Positions 8,438-18,261 of a DNA stretch of 64,000 nucleotides are shown piece after piece; within the stretch, counting starts at the first letter, position 1; the number at the start of each line of letters is the position of its first letter. The stretch covers positions 186,001 to 250,000 of the forward strand of contig NZ_BMZO01000007.1 of NCBI RefSeq assembly GCF_014652835.1, in the 5' to 3' direction. Made by a program: the position numbers and the translations under genes. The notes below the pieces were generated by a model. The model was not told the DNA's origin, searched no databases, and was given only the letters and a program-made list of their open reading frames with translations. Source of the stretch: Limoniibacter endophyticus (GTDB taxonomy: Bacteria; Pseudomonadota; Alphaproteobacteria; Rhizobiales; Rhizobiaceae).

Positions 8438-9304
8438 TTATTGTTGCAATCTTCTGCAAAGGTCGTCGAGTTGGTCAAGCGTCTTATAGATAATTTTCAG
8501 ATCTCCACCTTTTTCTCTATGAGAAATTTGAACCTTCAAGCCAATTACATCGGTTAATATTTTCTCAAGCGCCAGCGTATCTGCATCTTTTTCGGCGGGC
8601 GCAGATTTTTTACTCGGTTCAACAAGTGGAGCTTGCGCGAGCGCCTCGGCCTGGCGAACAGAAAGACCGTTCGCAATGATCTTTTCCGCAAGCGCCGACG
8701 GGTTATCGGCTGTTATCAACGTTCGCGCGTGTCCGGCAGAGAGCTGACCAGTAGTGAGCAGCTCCTGGACCTCGTCAGGTAGCTTCAACAGTCGCAACGT
8801 ATTAGCAACATGGCTTCGGCTTTTCCCAATTACATTTCCGAGATCTGACTGGGTATAATTATGCTCATCAATAAGCTGCTGATAACCCAGCGCCTCTTCA
8901 AGTGGGTTAAGATCCGCCCGTTGGACGTTTTCAATAATTGCCAGCTCAAGTGCGACACGATCGTCGACATCCCGCACGATGATGGGAATATGACGTAAAC
9001 CTGCCTTCTGCGCTGCACGCCAGCGACGCTCGCCCGCGATAATCTCGTAATAAGAGCCATTATCGCGAGGCCTCACAACCACGGGCTGCATTATTCCGTG
9101 CTCTGTGACCGAATGTGCAAGATCCGCCAGATCTGCTTCATCAAACTTCCGACGCGGGTTCTTCGGATTTGCTCGAACGAGCTCTATATCAACCTGACCG
9201 TCGGCGCGTACGGACTCGCTTTTCTCAACAACAGGCTTATCGATTTCCCCAATCAACGCAGCGAGGCCACGGCCTAGCCGCTTCTTTGAAAAATCTTCAT
9301 TCAT
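8438..9304 (-). CDS. parB: Chromosome partitioning protein ParB (CTPase)
   Basis: ParB loads on parS, binds CTP, slides and bridges DNA to form the segregation complex. From the ATG at 9304 the protein has 288 residues: the N-terminal ParA-interacting region (LGRGLAALIG, 9-18), the CTP-binding domain with GERRWRA (91-97), the ENVQRADLNPLEEA box (125-138), the HTH around 150-172, and a C-terminal dimerisation domain. An in-frame upstream extension exists, but GGGAGAG before ATG 9304 and the family N-terminus support this start. It lies 16 bases after parA. Four parS sites are nearby. After it comes a two-component system rather than the usual holA neighbourhood. Confidence 0.96.
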   Translation of the reverse strand: MNEDFSKKRLGRGLAALIGEIDKPVVEKSESVRADGQVDIELVRANPKNPRRKFDEADLADLAHSVTEHGIMQPVVVRPRDNGSYYEIIAGERRWRAAQKAGLRHIPIIVRDVDDRVALELAIIENVQRADLNPLEEALGYQQLIDEHNYTQSDLGNVIGKSRSHVANTLRLLKLPDEVQELLTTGQLSAGHARTLITADNPSALAEKIIANGLSVRQAEALAQAPLVEPSKKSAPAEKDADTLALEKILTDVIGLKVQISHREKGGDLKIIYKTLDQLDDLCRRLQQ

Positions 9305-9320
9305 AGCATCTCTCCCGCGC

Positions 9321-10133
9321 TCATGCTGCCTGCCGTTGCCTGCGTTCACGTTGAATGACCTCCGACGCAAGCTGGAGGTACGCTTGACTTCCGGAACATT
9401 TGAAATCGTATAGAATTGCCGGCTTCCCGTGCGAGGGTGCCTCAGAAATTCTCACATTACGAGGAATTACGGTTTGATAAACTCTATCGCCCATATGCGC
9501 GCGGACGTCAGCAACAACCTGATTGGCCAGATTGTTGCGGCCATCATACATCGTAAGAACAATCCCCTGGATAACCAGAGCCGGATTGATGGTATTCTTT
9601 ATCTGCTCAACCGTGTGTAGAAGCTGACTCAGACCTTCCAACGCAAAAAATTCGCACTGCAGCGGCACCAAGACGGAATCTGCTGCAGCCATGGAGTTTA
9701 AGGTAAGGAGATTAAGTGATGGCGGGCAGTCGATGAGAACATAATTGAAATTACAATTCATCTCATCAGACAGCTCGAGCGCGTGTTTTAGACGGACTAC
9801 ACGATCAGAAGCGCCCGAGATTTCCATCTCTACCCCAAGAAGATCCAGCGTGGAGGGTACTATCCAGAGTCCTGGCACTGCCGTCTCTATAGCTGCTTGC
9901 TGGATGGTACTCTCACCCAGTAATACCTCGTAAGAAGAAAGCTTTCTCTGCCGCCGATCAATACCCAGGCCCGTGCTCGCATTTCCCTGCGGATCAAGAT
10001 CAACAATCAGCACTTTTTCGCCGATGGCTGCCAAAGCAGTTGCCAGGTTTATCGCGGTGGTTGTTTTCCCCACGCCGCCCTTCTGATTGGCAACAGTGAT
10101 GACCCGCGGAAAACTACGTAAGCTAGCTGCCAT
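9321..10133 (-). CDS. parA: Chromosome partitioning ATPase ParA
   Basis: This 270-residue Walker ATPase drives movement of the ParB-parS complex by binding non-specific DNA in its ATP form. The deviant Walker A KGGVGKTT is at 18-25, with the DLDPQGNAS switch and the IDCPPSLNLLTLNS motif further on. The start at 10133 follows GGGGG about five bases upstream. It overlaps the rsmG stop by 11 bases, consistent with translational coupling. The short N-terminus identifies the chromosomal type rather than a plasmid ParA with an HTH domain. The operon order rsmG-parA-parB is the standard one. Confidence 0.97.
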   Translation of the reverse strand: MAASLRSFPRVITVANQKGGVGKTTTAINLATALAAIGEKVLIVDLDPQGNASTGLGIDRRQRKLSSYEVLLGESTIQQAAIETAVPGLWIVPSTLDLLGVEMEISGASDRVVRLKHALELSDEMNCNFNYVLIDCPPSLNLLTLNSMAAADSVLVPLQCEFFALEGLSQLLHTVEQIKNTINPALVIQGIVLTMYDGRNNLANQVVADVRAHMGDRVYQTVIPRNVRISEAPSHGKPAILYDFKCSGSQAYLQLASEVIQRERRQRQAA

Positions 10134-10782
10134 TTGATCCCCCTGCGCCCTCGCAATTACGGACGTTCGATAGAAGAAGAGCAACGCTTTCTTCGTTCGT
10201 TACACTTTGGTGTTGTATCAGATCGAATCGCCAGTTTTGACGGCTTTTTTCTATTTCAGAACGATATTCACGACCTTTAAGAAAAAGGGCGGATGCGCCC
10301 GCCTTCAACCAAGGTGAGGACAGTTCTAAAAGTACATCAAGCGGTGCTAAAGCCCTAGCAGTTACCATGTCCACGCGAGGTATTTTTTCGTAAGTGTCTT
10401 CAATCCGGTGGGGGAAAACAACTGCATTGACGCCAAGAGCACTGGCCGAAAGCGTCAGAAAGCTGGCCTTTTTCCTGTTCGACTCGATAAAATAAAATTC
10501 TCTATCGCTGTTCTGCGCGGAGAGTATGCTTAGAATCAGCCCAGGGAAACCGCCGCCCGTACCGAGGTCGACAACTTTCATGGCTCCTGAAATGTGCGGA
10601 TAAAGCTGTGCGCTATCCACAATATGCCGATCCCATAAGGCATTGACCGTAGACGGGGCGACAAGGTTGATACTTCTGTTCCAATGTTTAAAAAGCTCTT
10701 CAAACTTGACCAAGCGCGCAAAGGTTTCACGTGAAACAGGACCTGCGGCTTCTTCGAGAGTTTTCAACTTTTGGTCGCTCAT
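10123..10782 (-). CDS. rsmG: 16S rRNA (guanine-N7)-methyltransferase RsmG
   Basis: RsmG (GidB) makes m7G527 in 16S rRNA using SAM. The 219-residue protein has the conserved segment [22 protein letters not shown] and the SAM-binding loop GTGGGFPG (74-81), followed by [12 protein letters not shown]. Residues 16-20 read VSRET, and this stretch is encoded by the parS palindrome at 10724-10737, so the gene carries a centromere site inside its 5' end. The start codon overlaps the mnmG stop (ATGA), as usual for this pair. Overlap with parA at the other end makes an unbroken mnmG-rsmG-parA unit. Confidence 0.97.
   Translation of the reverse strand: MSDQKLKTLEEAAGPVSRETFARLVKFEELFKHWNRSINLVAPSTVNALWDRHIVDSAQLYPHISGAMKVVDLGTGGGFPGLILSILSAQNSDREFYFIESNRKKASFLTLSASALGVNAVVFPHRIEDTYEKIPRVDMVTARALAPLDVLLELSSPWLKAGASALFLKGREYRSEIEKSRQNWRFDLIQHQSVTNEESVALLLSNVRNCEGAGGSNGS
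10724..10737. other. parS site 1 (inside rsmG)
   Basis: GTTTCACGTGAAAC is a perfect 14-base palindrome matching the ParB-binding consensus TGTTTCACGTGAAACA. It lies within codons 15-20 of rsmG. Confidence 0.93.
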
Positions 10783-12632
10783 ACAACTTCCAAACGTTTA
10801 ATCCGCGTGAAGATAATGGCCATAGCAGCCGGTGTCATACCTTCGATCTTTTGCGCTTCAGCAATTGATCGCGGTTTACGCGCTTCCAACTTATCCTTAA
10901 GCTCATTCGACAAACCCGGTATATTCCAATCTACCTCAGCCGGAATTAATCGCTGTTCTTCCTGTCTCAACAATTGAGCATCGGTTTGCTGCTTTTCCAG
11001 ATAGTTCGCATACAACGCATGGACCTCGAGAGCCCTACGAGCAGCAGCTGAGAGATCTGATAGCTCAGGCCAGATGGGCAAAAGATCATCAAGTGCAATA
11101 TCGGGGTAGCCTAAAAAGTCGATCGCCGTGCGTCGGGCTCCATCCTGGTTCACATTCAACCCGCGTTGCAGCGCCTGGGATGAGGTGAGCTGGAGCGACG
11201 ATGCCAGGATAATTGCGTCATCTATCTCCCTTTGACGCAACGAGAACCTCGACATCCTTTCTGCACCAACCATGCCAAGGTCAGATGCAACGGGTGTAAG
11301 TCGTTCATCCGCATTATCGGCCCGCAAGGAAATGCGAAATTCTGCGCGTGACGTAAACATTCGGTAAGGCTCGGACACGCCTCTCGTGGTAATGTCGTCA
11401 ATCATCACCCCTATATACGCCTGGGAGCGGCTGAGGACGAACTCGCTCTGCTGTCCGCTATAACGGCTAGCATTTATACCGGCGATTAATCCTTGAGCTC
11501 CAGCCTCTTCATAGCCTGTCGTCCCGTTGATCTGCCCCGCCAGAAACAGACCGCCGACACGTTTGGTCTGAAGAGTCGCATCGAGCTCCCGTGGATCTAC
11601 ATGGTCATACTCGATTGCGTATGCCGGTTGAAGCACCTCTACGTCTTCCAACCCTGGGATGGTTCGTAAAAACTCGCTTTGTACTTCCTCTGGAAGGGAC
11701 GTGGATATTCCATTCGGGTAGATGGTCTCGTCAGACAGGCCTTCAGGTTCCAAGAATATTTGATGGCCATCACGGTCGCCAAAGCGTACGATTTTGTCTT
11801 CAATAGAGGGACAGTACCGAGGTCCAACGCCCTTAATTTCGCCCGAGTACATCGCCGACAGATGCAAATTTTCTCGGATTATGCGGTGTGTGTTGGCGGT
11901 GGTTCTTGTAATAGCACATTCAATCTGAGGAAGTGTGACGGCATCAGTCATTAAGGAGAATGGGACAGGGTCCTTATCCGCGCTCTGGAGATCGAGCATA
12001 TCCCAATGAATTGACTTTCTAGCTAAACGTGGCGGCGTACCGGTTTTTAGCCGACCAAGCGAGAAACCATGTCTCAGCAGTGAGTCCGATAAGGAGATAG
12101 AAGCCTTATCACCCATCCGGCCAGCGGGAAACCTTCGGTCTCCGATATGGATCACCCCCCTGAGAAACGTACCCGTTGTGATAACAACAGCTGGGCAGCG
12201 AATGATCTCCCCGTCCGCCAAAGTGACACCGCAAACATGATTTGCGGCATCCACATCAATTGAAGCGACCTCGTTTTCGATTACCTGGAGCGCTTCATGT
12301 TCCGCTAAAATATCTTTAACGGCGCGACTATAAAGAACTCTATCTGCTTGCGTTCGAGGGCCTTGAACCGCCGGACCCTTTTTCTTGTTCAACATCCGAA
12401 ATTGAATGCCCGATCGATCCGCTGCTCTAGCCATCACGCCATCGAATGCATCAATTTCCCGGACCAGCTGACCCTTGCCTATTCCACCGATGGCAGGGTT
12501 ACAGGACATAACGCCGATCTTTTCTTTCGACATGGTTACAAGTGCCGTTCGTGCACCTGTTCGCGCTGAAGCAGCAGCAGCTTCAGTGCCTGCGTGGCCA
12601 CCACCAATCACTAAAACGTCGAATTTTCTCAT
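10779..12632 (-). CDS. mnmG: tRNA uridine-5-carboxymethylaminomethyl synthase subunit MnmG
   Basis: MnmG (GidA) acts with MnmE to modify the wobble uridine (cmnm5U34) of several tRNAs with FAD and folate as cofactors. The 617-residue length is normal. The FAD dinucleotide-binding motif GGGHAG is at 10-15, followed by the conserved [14 protein letters not shown] segment, and the C-terminal helical domain ends with [13 protein letters not shown]. It lies between mnmE (same strand) and rsmG. The gap to mnmE holds three parS sites, so the promoter region and the centromere are shared. Confidence 0.98.
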   Translation of the reverse strand: MRKFDVLVIGGGHAGTEAAAASARTGARTALVTMSKEKIGVMSCNPAIGGIGKGQLVREIDAFDGVMARAADRSGIQFRMLNKKKGPAVQGPRTQADRVLYSRAVKDILAEHEALQVIENEVASIDVDAANHVCGVTLADGEIIRCPAVVITTGTFLRGVIHIGDRRFPAGRMGDKASISLSDSLLRHGFSLGRLKTGTPPRLARKSIHWDMLDLQSADKDPVPFSLMTDAVTLPQIECAITRTTANTHRIIRENLHLSAMYSGEIKGVGPRYCPSIEDKIVRFGDRDGHQIFLEPEGLSDETIYPNGISTSLPEEVQSEFLRTIPGLEDVEVLQPAYAIEYDHVDPRELDATLQTKRVGGLFLAGQINGTTGYEEAGAQGLIAGINASRYSGQQSEFVLSRSQAYIGVMIDDITTRGVSEPYRMFTSRAEFRISLRADNADERLTPVASDLGMVGAERMSRFSLRQREIDDAIILASSLQLTSSQALQRGLNVNQDGARRTAIDFLGYPDIALDDLLPIWPELSDLSAAARRALEVHALYANYLEKQQTDAQLLRQEEQRLIPAEVDWNIPGLSNELKDKLEARKPRSIAEAQKIEGMTPAAMAIIFTRIKRLEVV

Positions 12633-12646
12633 AATGGTCCACAGAA

Positions 12647-12662
12647 TGTTTCACGTGAAACC
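12647..12662. other. parS site 2 (upstream of mnmG)
   Basis: TGTTTCACGTGAAACC matches the 16-base consensus with one mismatch at its last base. It is 15 bases before the mnmG start codon and could affect mnmG transcription. Confidence 0.93.
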
Positions 12663-12682
12663 ACGGCAGATACCACAGAATA

Positions 12683-12698
12683 TGTTTCACGTGAATCC
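12683..12698. other. parS site 3 (mnmE-mnmG gap)
   Basis: TGTTTCACGTGAATCC has the TTCACGTGAA core and two departures from the 16-base palindrome on its right arm. It lies between mnmE and mnmG. Confidence 0.88.
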
Positions 12699-12708
12699 AA
12701 AAATACTC

Positions 12709-12724
12709 TGTTTCACGTGAATCA
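12709..12724. other. parS site 4 (over the mnmE stop codon)
   Basis: TGTTTCACGTGAATCA has one mismatch to the palindrome. Its last three bases are the mnmE stop codon (minus strand TGA). Its reverse complement is exactly the fifth site near dnaQ. Confidence 0.9.
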
Positions 12725-14017
12725 TTTCCCTATGCAAAAGCTAGAGAATATGTGCCCTAGTAAGTCTTCGACATCGATCGCACCCGTAATCCGACCCAGA
12801 GCATTTGAGGCGTGGCGAAGTTCTTCCGCCTGAATTTCCAGGGACGTCTCCTTTGAGAAGCGCGTTAGATGGGCCGCGCCAAGTAAAAGGTAGTCGACGT
12901 GCCTTTGTCGGCTTGGCACAACGTCAGAGAAGTTTCCCACGGCGTTACGCGCCCGCTCGCCTATCATAGTCAAGAGATGATCCAGATTCTCCCCGGTTTT
13001 GATGGAGATAGACGTGTCACCAAGACCCTCTACTCCTCTCAGGTCTATTTTGGTCGAAATTCTGATGCAGTCCTTTGCCTCAATTGCGGAGGCCAGCTCG
13101 AAATTTTCCGAGTCTGATAGAAGCAACACTAGGTCGGCTAAGGCTATCTGTTCTTTAGCCCTAATTATGCCGAGGGCCTCTACGTGGCCCGCATCCTCCC
13201 TTATCCCGGCAGTATCGGATATAACGCATTTGATCCCGTCGATATCCATACTTACCTGGATTACGTCACGCGTGGTGCCCGCCTCTTCACTGACTATCGC
13301 AACTTCGCGCTGGCAAAGAGTGTTTAGAAGGCTCGACTTTCCAACGTTAGGCTCACCTACAAGGACGATCTTGAACCCATCTCGGACAATTTCGCTACGA
13401 TGTGCTTGAGCAACATGGCCTTCGATTTCCTTTAGAAGCCTTTCCATATCCTCTCTAACATTAGAAGACACAGAACCCGGCACATCTCCTTCGTCTGAAA
13501 AATCGAGTTCGGCTTCGATCATCGCCCGCGCATGGAGCATTCTTTGTCTCCATTGCGAGTAGATGATCTTTTGCGCGCCCGACGTATTGATCACTGCCTG
13601 AACACGCTGTGCTTCCGTTTCTGCATCGATAAGATCCTTTAGTGCCTCGGCACCCGTGAGATCCATCTTTCCATTAAGGAATGCTCGTTTGGAAAATTCG
13701 CCTGGTTCTGCCATGCGAGTCCCAGGAATGGCACCCAGAACCTTCAAGGCCGCTGCAATAACAGCCTTGCTCCCATGCAGGTGGAACTCGGCGCTATCCT
13801 CGCCGGTAAAGCTACGTGGCCCAGGAAAAAAGCAACATAGACCATGGTCGAGTGTGTTGCCTTTCAAGTCGGTAAACCGTCCGTAAACGAGCATCCGTTC
13901 TCCGACCGGACGGGAGAAAAGCTGTTGGATAATAGATGAACAATCCTTGCCGGTGAGCCTGATCACTGCAACGCCGGACGGCAACGAGCCACTGGACAGG
14001 GCAAATATCGTATCCAT
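12722..14017 (-). CDS. mnmE: tRNA modification GTPase MnmE
   Basis: MnmE is the GTPase partner of MnmG in wobble uridine modification. The 431-residue protein has the N-terminal folate-binding domain with RSFTGEDSAEFHLHG (68-82), a helical domain, and an inserted G domain with GEPNVGKSS (221-229), the AGTTRD loop (246-251) and DTAG (268-271). It ends with the catalytic C-terminal motif CIGK (428-431), whose Cys is needed for modification. The length is slightly under the E. coli 454. It is transcribed from the rho side towards mnmG. Confidence 0.98.
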   Translation of the reverse strand: MDTIFALSSGSLPSGVAVIRLTGKDCSSIIQQLFSRPVGERMLVYGRFTDLKGNTLDHGLCCFFPGPRSFTGEDSAEFHLHGSKAVIAAALKVLGAIPGTRMAEPGEFSKRAFLNGKMDLTGAEALKDLIDAETEAQRVQAVINTSGAQKIIYSQWRQRMLHARAMIEAELDFSDEGDVPGSVSSNVREDMERLLKEIEGHVAQAHRSEIVRDGFKIVLVGEPNVGKSSLLNTLCQREVAIVSEEAGTTRDVIQVSMDIDGIKCVISDTAGIREDAGHVEALGIIRAKEQIALADLVLLLSDSENFELASAIEAKDCIRISTKIDLRGVEGLGDTSISIKTGENLDHLLTMIGERARNAVGNFSDVVPSRQRHVDYLLLGAAHLTRFSKETSLEIQAEELRHASNALGRITGAIDVEDLLGHIFSSFCIGK

Positions 14018-14031
14018 TCGTTTTCCTTACG

Positions 14032-14061
14032 AAAAAAGGTGAGCATTTGCCCACCTTTTTC
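14032..14061 (-). terminator. Terminator of rho
   Basis: AAAAAGGTG and CACCTTTTT arms enclose a short loop with one internal mismatch, in the 65-base gap between the rho stop and the mnmE start. Read on the minus strand it ends in a T-run. It would separate rho from mnmE transcription. Confidence 0.75.
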
Positions 14062-14082
14062 ATTTCGTTCCCGAATCGAAAG

Positions 14083-15348
14083 TTAAGTGTTCATTGAATC
14101 GAAGAATTCGCCATTATTCTTGGTCTGCTTCAATTTATCGATCAAGAATTCGATCGCATCGGTAGTTCCCATCGGGGACAATATCCTACGCAGCACAAAG
14201 ACCTTCTGCAGGTCCTGACGGCCGACCAGAAGGTCTTCCTTGCGCGTACCGGATTTGAGAATGTCCATGGATGGGAAGATACGCTTATCGGCAACTTTTC
14301 GATCCAAAACAACTTCCGAGTTGCCTGTACCCTTGAACTCTTCGAAGATCACCTCATCCATGCGGCTGCCGGTATCGATAAGTGCGGTTGCGATAATAGT
14401 AAGCGATCCACCCTCTTCAATGTTTCTTGCGGCGCCAAAAAAGCGCTTTGGTCTTTGCAGGGCATTGGCGTCAACACCGCCGGTCAGAACCTTGCCGGAT
14501 GAGGGAACCACCGTATTATAAGCGCGTCCAAGGCGTGTGATCGAATCCAGCAAAATGACTACGTCGCGTCCATGCTCCACGAGGCGCTTTGCCTTTTCGA
14601 TAACCATCTCGGCAACCTGCACGTGGCGAACGGCGGGTTCATCGAAAGTCGAAGAGACGACCTCGCCTTTTACCGACCGCTGCATATCCGTCACCTCTTC
14701 CGGACGTTCGTCAATGAGAAGAACGATAAGATAACATTCCGGATGATTGGTGGTGATCGAGTGGGCGATGTTCTGGAGCAGAACCGTCTTACCCGTTCGA
14801 GGAGGTGCAACGATCAATGCGCGCTGACCCTTCCCGAGTGGTGCGACAAGATCAATTACGCGAGCAGATAAGTCCTTTGTCGTCGGATTATCGATCTCCA
14901 TCTTCAACCGCTCGTTCGGGTAAAGCGGCGTCAAATTATCGAAGTGAATTTTGTGCCGGATCTTGTCTGGATCTTCGAAGTTGATCGTATTGACCTTCAA
15001 GAGGGCAAAATAACGTTCGCCTTCTTTCGGACTGCGGATAGGGCCCTCGACCGTATCCCCCGTTTTGAGGGAAAAACGTCGAATTTGCGACGGCGAAATG
15101 TAGATGTCGTCGGGACCTGGCAAATAGTTCGCATTAGCCGAGCGGAGAAAGCCGAATCCGTCTTGGAGAACTTCCACAACGCCTTCGCCGATAATTTCCA
15201 CGTCCTGCTCTGCAAGTTTTTTCAAGATGGAGAACATAAGCTCCTGCTTTCGCATAACAGAAGCGTTCTCGACCTCGAGCGACTCGGCAAAGGCAACCAG
15301 ATCGGTTGGCTTTTTGCTTTTAAGTTCCTGGAGTTTCATTTCCTGCAT
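14083..15348 (-). CDS. rho: Transcription termination factor Rho
   Basis: Rho is the hexameric RNA helicase that ends many transcripts. From the ATG at 15348 the protein has 421 residues and begins [20 protein letters not shown], the usual N-terminus. The RNA-binding cold-shock-like domain contains [20 protein letters not shown], and the ATPase domain has the Walker A APPRTGKT and the Q-loop area. An in-frame upstream extension lacks family similarity and was rejected. The 141-base leader before it, after hemJ, is long enough for the autoregulation known for rho. The gene is essential in most relatives. Confidence 0.97.
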   Translation of the reverse strand: MQEMKLQELKSKKPTDLVAFAESLEVENASVMRKQELMFSILKKLAEQDVEIIGEGVVEVLQDGFGFLRSANANYLPGPDDIYISPSQIRRFSLKTGDTVEGPIRSPKEGERYFALLKVNTINFEDPDKIRHKIHFDNLTPLYPNERLKMEIDNPTTKDLSARVIDLVAPLGKGQRALIVAPPRTGKTVLLQNIAHSITTNHPECYLIVLLIDERPEEVTDMQRSVKGEVVSSTFDEPAVRHVQVAEMVIEKAKRLVEHGRDVVILLDSITRLGRAYNTVVPSSGKVLTGGVDANALQRPKRFFGAARNIEEGGSLTIIATALIDTGSRMDEVIFEEFKGTGNSEVVLDRKVADKRIFPSMDILKSGTRKEDLLVGRQDLQKVFVLRRILSPMGTTDAIEFLIDKLKQTKNNGEFFDSMNT

Positions 15349-15489
15349 AGATGAGGACTCTGAATAAGAAGATTTTGGAGATGTTGCGGCGACGCTGAAA
15401 CAACATGATTGGCGTGCAAGCATATAAGGAGGGAGTCGCTCTTTAGCGCTACAATCAGCGCCGTACAAGATGCAGACTAGCCACTTATA

Positions 15490-15984
15490 TCAGAATGGCT
15501 TTACGACGACAAGGACGACAATCAGGATCATCAGCAATGTTGGAATCTCGTTCACGATCCGCCAGTAACGTTGCGACCTGGTATTTTCATCGCGGCCAAA
15601 TCTCGCCACAGCTCCAGCGAGATAACCGTGAAGCGCAGATAAAAGAAGAACGAGCGTTATCTTCAGATGCAGCCAGCCGCCTTGAAAGGCAAATCCGTGC
15701 CAAGCAAGCCACAATCCGAAACCCCAGGCTGCCATCATGGCCGGATCGATGATCGCCTTCAAAAGCCGGCGTTCCATGGTCTTGAACAGCCCTGACGCTT
15801 CTGAACCTTCCGCGATCGCGCTATGATAGACGAATAGTCGAGGGAGATACAACATTCCCGCCATCCAGGCTATGACCGCGACAATGTGTCCTGATTTCAC
15901 ATAGAGATAAAGGCCGGCCGGAAGCGAAAAAAGAAATGCAACGAAAAGGAGGACCGCGACGGGCTGAAGAATTCTCTTACTCAT
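15490..15984 (-). CDS. hemJ: Protoporphyrinogen oxidase HemJ
   Basis: This 164-residue membrane protein has about four hydrophobic segments and matches the HemJ family (UPF0093), which oxidises protoporphyrinogen IX to protoporphyrin IX in bacteria lacking HemG and HemY. Visible family signatures are the YLPRLFVYH segment, in which a His is conserved, the [13 protein letters not shown] block and the LHGYLAG block near residue 120. The start overlaps the hemE stop by four bases (ATGA), so the two haem genes are co-transcribed and consecutive in function: HemE makes coproporphyrinogen III, HemJ acts later. Confidence 0.93.
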   Translation of the reverse strand: MSKRILQPVAVLLFVAFLFSLPAGLYLYVKSGHIVAVIAWMAGMLYLPRLFVYHSAIAEGSEASGLFKTMERRLLKAIIDPAMMAAWGFGLWLAWHGFAFQGGWLHLKITLVLLLSALHGYLAGAVARFGRDENTRSQRYWRIVNEIPTLLMILIVVLVVVKPF

Positions 15985-17021
15985 CCTCTTACCCGTCTGA
16001 TCATTGCCTCAACGTGCTCGATTGGCGTCGCAGGCAATATGCCATGGCCAAGGTTGAAGACAAAGGGACTACCTGACAATTTCGACATGATGGCGTCAAT
16101 GCCGCGCTCCAAGGCACTCCCGCCAGCGAGAAGACGCAGCGGATCAAGATTCCCCTGGACACATCCCTGATTCGCCAAATGCTTTGCCCGGTTTGGAGGC
16201 ACTGTCCAGTCCAAACCCAAGGCCGTTACGCCCGTCTTTTCTCGGTAATGTTCCAAAAATTCCGATGCTCCTTTTGGAAATCCTATGATTGGAATATCGG
16301 GAAACTTTTCTCTGACCTTGGTCACGATATGACGAACTGGCTCAACACATGCGAGAGCAAAGCTTTCCTCATCGAGTACTCCCGACCATGAATCGAATAT
16401 CTGCAACACCTCAGCGCCAGCTTCGGCCTGGCGAATGAGATATTCCGCTGACCGCTCGGAGAGAATGCGCATCAAATCCTCAAACGCTTCTCTGTGCTGG
16501 TATAAAAACAAGCGTCCAGGTGCCTGATCTGGGGTACCATGACCAGCGATCATGTACGTGGCAACCGTCCAGGGCGCTCCGCAGAAGCCTATTAATGCGG
16601 TTTCTGCTGGAAGGGAGTTAGAAAGACGCGATACGGTTTCATAAACCGGCTGAAGTCGATCATGAAATCCTGCTCTGTCGAGGCTACAAATATCGGCAGC
16701 AGTGATTGGCTCCAGTAGAGGCCCCCGTCCTTCCTCGAAGCGAAGGTCTCGTCCCAGGGCGTAGGGCACTACCAGAATATCGGAAAAGAGTATGGCGGCA
16801 TCGAAATTGAAGCGCCTTATTGGTTGAAGCGTAACTTCCTCAGCCAACTCCGGTGAGAAGCACAGATCCAGAAAGCTTCCTGCAGTTTCTCTCGTCGCTC
16901 TGTATTCAGGCAGATATCGACCTGCCTGACGCATCATCCATAGGGGGGGCGTGTCTAGGACTTCGCCTGAGAGTGCTCGAAGGAGCTTCTTTCTAGGTCC
17001 ATGTTGCTCTGGTTTCTCCAC
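15981..17021 (-). CDS. hemE: Uroporphyrinogen decarboxylase
   Basis: HemE removes four carboxyl groups from uroporphyrinogen III to give coproporphyrinogen III. The 346-residue protein has the signature [17 protein letters not shown] near the N-terminus, the [14 protein letters not shown] segment and the catalytic Asp in [12 protein letters not shown]. The start is a GTG at 17021 with a strong AGGAGGG ribosome-binding sequence about seven bases upstream. It lies beside the likely replication origin. This hemE-oriC linkage is known from Caulobacter and Sinorhizobium meliloti and is the main landmark used here. Confidence 0.97.
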   Translation of the reverse strand: MEKPEQHGPRKKLLRALSGEVLDTPPLWMMRQAGRYLPEYRATRETAGSFLDLCFSPELAEEVTLQPIRRFNFDAAILFSDILVVPYALGRDLRFEEGRGPLLEPITAADICSLDRAGFHDRLQPVYETVSRLSNSLPAETALIGFCGAPWTVATYMIAGHGTPDQAPGRLFLYQHREAFEDLMRILSERSAEYLIRQAEAGAEVLQIFDSWSGVLDEESFALACVEPVRHIVTKVREKFPDIPIIGFPKGASEFLEHYREKTGVTALGLDWTVPPNRAKHLANQGCVQGNLDPLRLLAGGSALERGIDAIMSKLSGSPFVFNLGHGILPATPIEHVEAMIRRVRG

Positions 17022-17046
17022 AGAGGCCCTCCTTAAAATTTCTATA

Positions 17047-17074
17047 GATTCTGAATCTTTTGATTCTTAGACTC
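17047..17074. promoter_or_regulatory. Cluster of four GANTC (CcrM) methylation sites
   Basis: GATTC 17047-17051, GAATC 17053-17057, GATTC 17062-17066 and GACTC 17070-17074 are all sites for the CcrM adenine methyltransferase. Their methylation state tracks replication in alphaproteobacteria. Such density is unlikely by chance. Confidence 0.85.
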
Positions 17075-17271
17075 TGTTAGTTTCGGGAATTGGCTCTTTT
17101 GCACAGACGCGCTGAAAAAACGAAGCTTCTTTTCGCCGCAGGATAATGTAGATGCTGTTTAAAACTCCGTGGACGGTTCTCGAAAGAGCGAAATCTATCA
17201 GGGCGTTAAGGTTTGGATCAAAAGCCCTTCCGTCGTTCCGATCTTGGGGATAGACAGATTTCTACGCGCAA

Positions 17272-17280
17272 TTTTCCACA
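17272..17280 (+). promoter_or_regulatory. DnaA-box-like sequence
   Basis: TTTTCCACA fits the TTWTNCACA consensus. TTGTCCACA at 17370-17378 and TTATCCAGA at 17329-17337 each depart from it by one base. Confidence 0.6.
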
Positions 17281-17397
17281 TTGGGTATCCAATGCTGACA
17301 GTACAAGAGTTTGGGGAAAACGACGTGCTTATCCAGACGCCTTTTTAGCGGAGGCGTTTATCTGGTCCTTTGTCCACACTAACGCACGGCTTCAAGA

Positions 17398-18228
17398 ATG
17401 GTTGTGAATAATCCTCAAAGTTTCTTCCATTTGCATCTGATTTCCGACGCAACCGGCGAGACTCTCCTTGCTGCGGGGCGAGCGGTCTCAGCGCAGTACA
17501 AGAATGCTCGTGCCATCGAACATATCTATCCTTTGGTTAGAAACGAGAAGCAGCTCGAAAAGGTATTTGAGGAAATCGAGCAGGAACCGGGTATCATACT
17601 CTACACAACCGTTGACCAGGAACTCGCCAAAAGCATCGATGAGCACTGTCTGAAGATGGGATTGCCGACTGTGTCCCTGCTGGAGCCGGTTTTGACGGTC
17701 TTTCAATCTTACTTGGGCACGCCCGCCGGACGCCACGTGGGCGCGCAGCATGTGCTCGATACTCATTACTTTAAGCGCATCGATGCACTTAATTTCACGA
17801 TGGAGCATGATGACGGACAACTGGCCGAGGAAGTGGATGACGCCGATATAGTTCTTGTAGGCATTTCACGCACGTCGAAGACGCCAACGAGCATCTATCT
17901 CGCTAACCGTGGGGTAAAGACCGCGAATATTCCACTCGTTCCAGGGGTACCTATCCCGCAATCGGTTCTGGATGCCAAGCGGCCGCTGATCGTGGGATTG
18001 ATCGCTTCGGCAGAACGAATCTCGCAAATCCGTCAGAACCGCATCTTGGCGCCCGACATGAATTCGCGCCATCTGGAAAGCTATGTTGACCGCAGCGCCA
18101 TTGTTGAGGAACTGGCCTATGCGCGTCAGCTCTGTACGCGACAAGGGTGGCCGATCATCGACGTGTCCCGGCGTTCGATAGAAGAAACAGCGGCCGCGAT
18201 CCTTGCTTTGCGTTCACGCCACCGCTGA
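17398..18228 (+). CDS. Pyruvate, phosphate dikinase / PEP synthase regulatory protein (PPSR, DUF299)
   Basis: This 276-residue protein belongs to the bifunctional regulatory proteins that phosphorylate (ADP-dependent) and dephosphorylate pyruvate phosphate dikinase or PEP synthase. It has the N-terminal segment [18 protein letters not shown] and the P-loop-like motif [11 protein letters not shown] at 155-165, where the Ser/Thr contacts nucleotide. No dikinase gene is in the window, so the actual target is not shown. The ATG at 17398 has a weak ribosome-binding sequence; a GTG six bases later is an alternative. It is the first gene on the right of the origin, followed 33 bases later by maf. 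Confidence 0.9.
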   Translation: MVVNNPQSFFHLHLISDATGETLLAAGRAVSAQYKNARAIEHIYPLVRNEKQLEKVFEEIEQEPGIILYTTVDQELAKSIDEHCLKMGLPTVSLLEPVLTVFQSYLGTPAGRHVGAQHVLDTHYFKRIDALNFTMEHDDGQLAEEVDDADIVLVGISRTSKTPTSIYLANRGVKTANIPLVPGVPIPQSVLDAKRPLIVGLIASAERISQIRQNRILAPDMNSRHLESYVDRSAIVEELAYARQLCTRQGWPIIDVSRRSIEETAAAILALRSRHR

Positions 18229-18261
18229 GGCACATTATCTCCCTCACACGGAAAGACTCTG

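Larger units (their letters stand above)
17022..17397. other. Probable chromosomal replication origin (oriC)
   Basis: This gene-free 376-base stretch separates the divergently arranged hemE and the dikinase regulatory protein gene. It holds four GANTC sites within 28 bases (17047-17074) and DnaA-box-like sequences: TTTTCCACA at 17272-17280, TTATCCAGA at 17329-17337 and TTGTCCACA at 17370-17378. There is another at the hemE start, TCTCCACA within 17014-17022. Origins next to hemE are established in Caulobacter and S. meliloti. parS sites and parAB flank it on the left, and a fifth parS lies on the right. The identification rests on synteny and motifs; nothing here measures origin activity. Confidence 0.75.
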
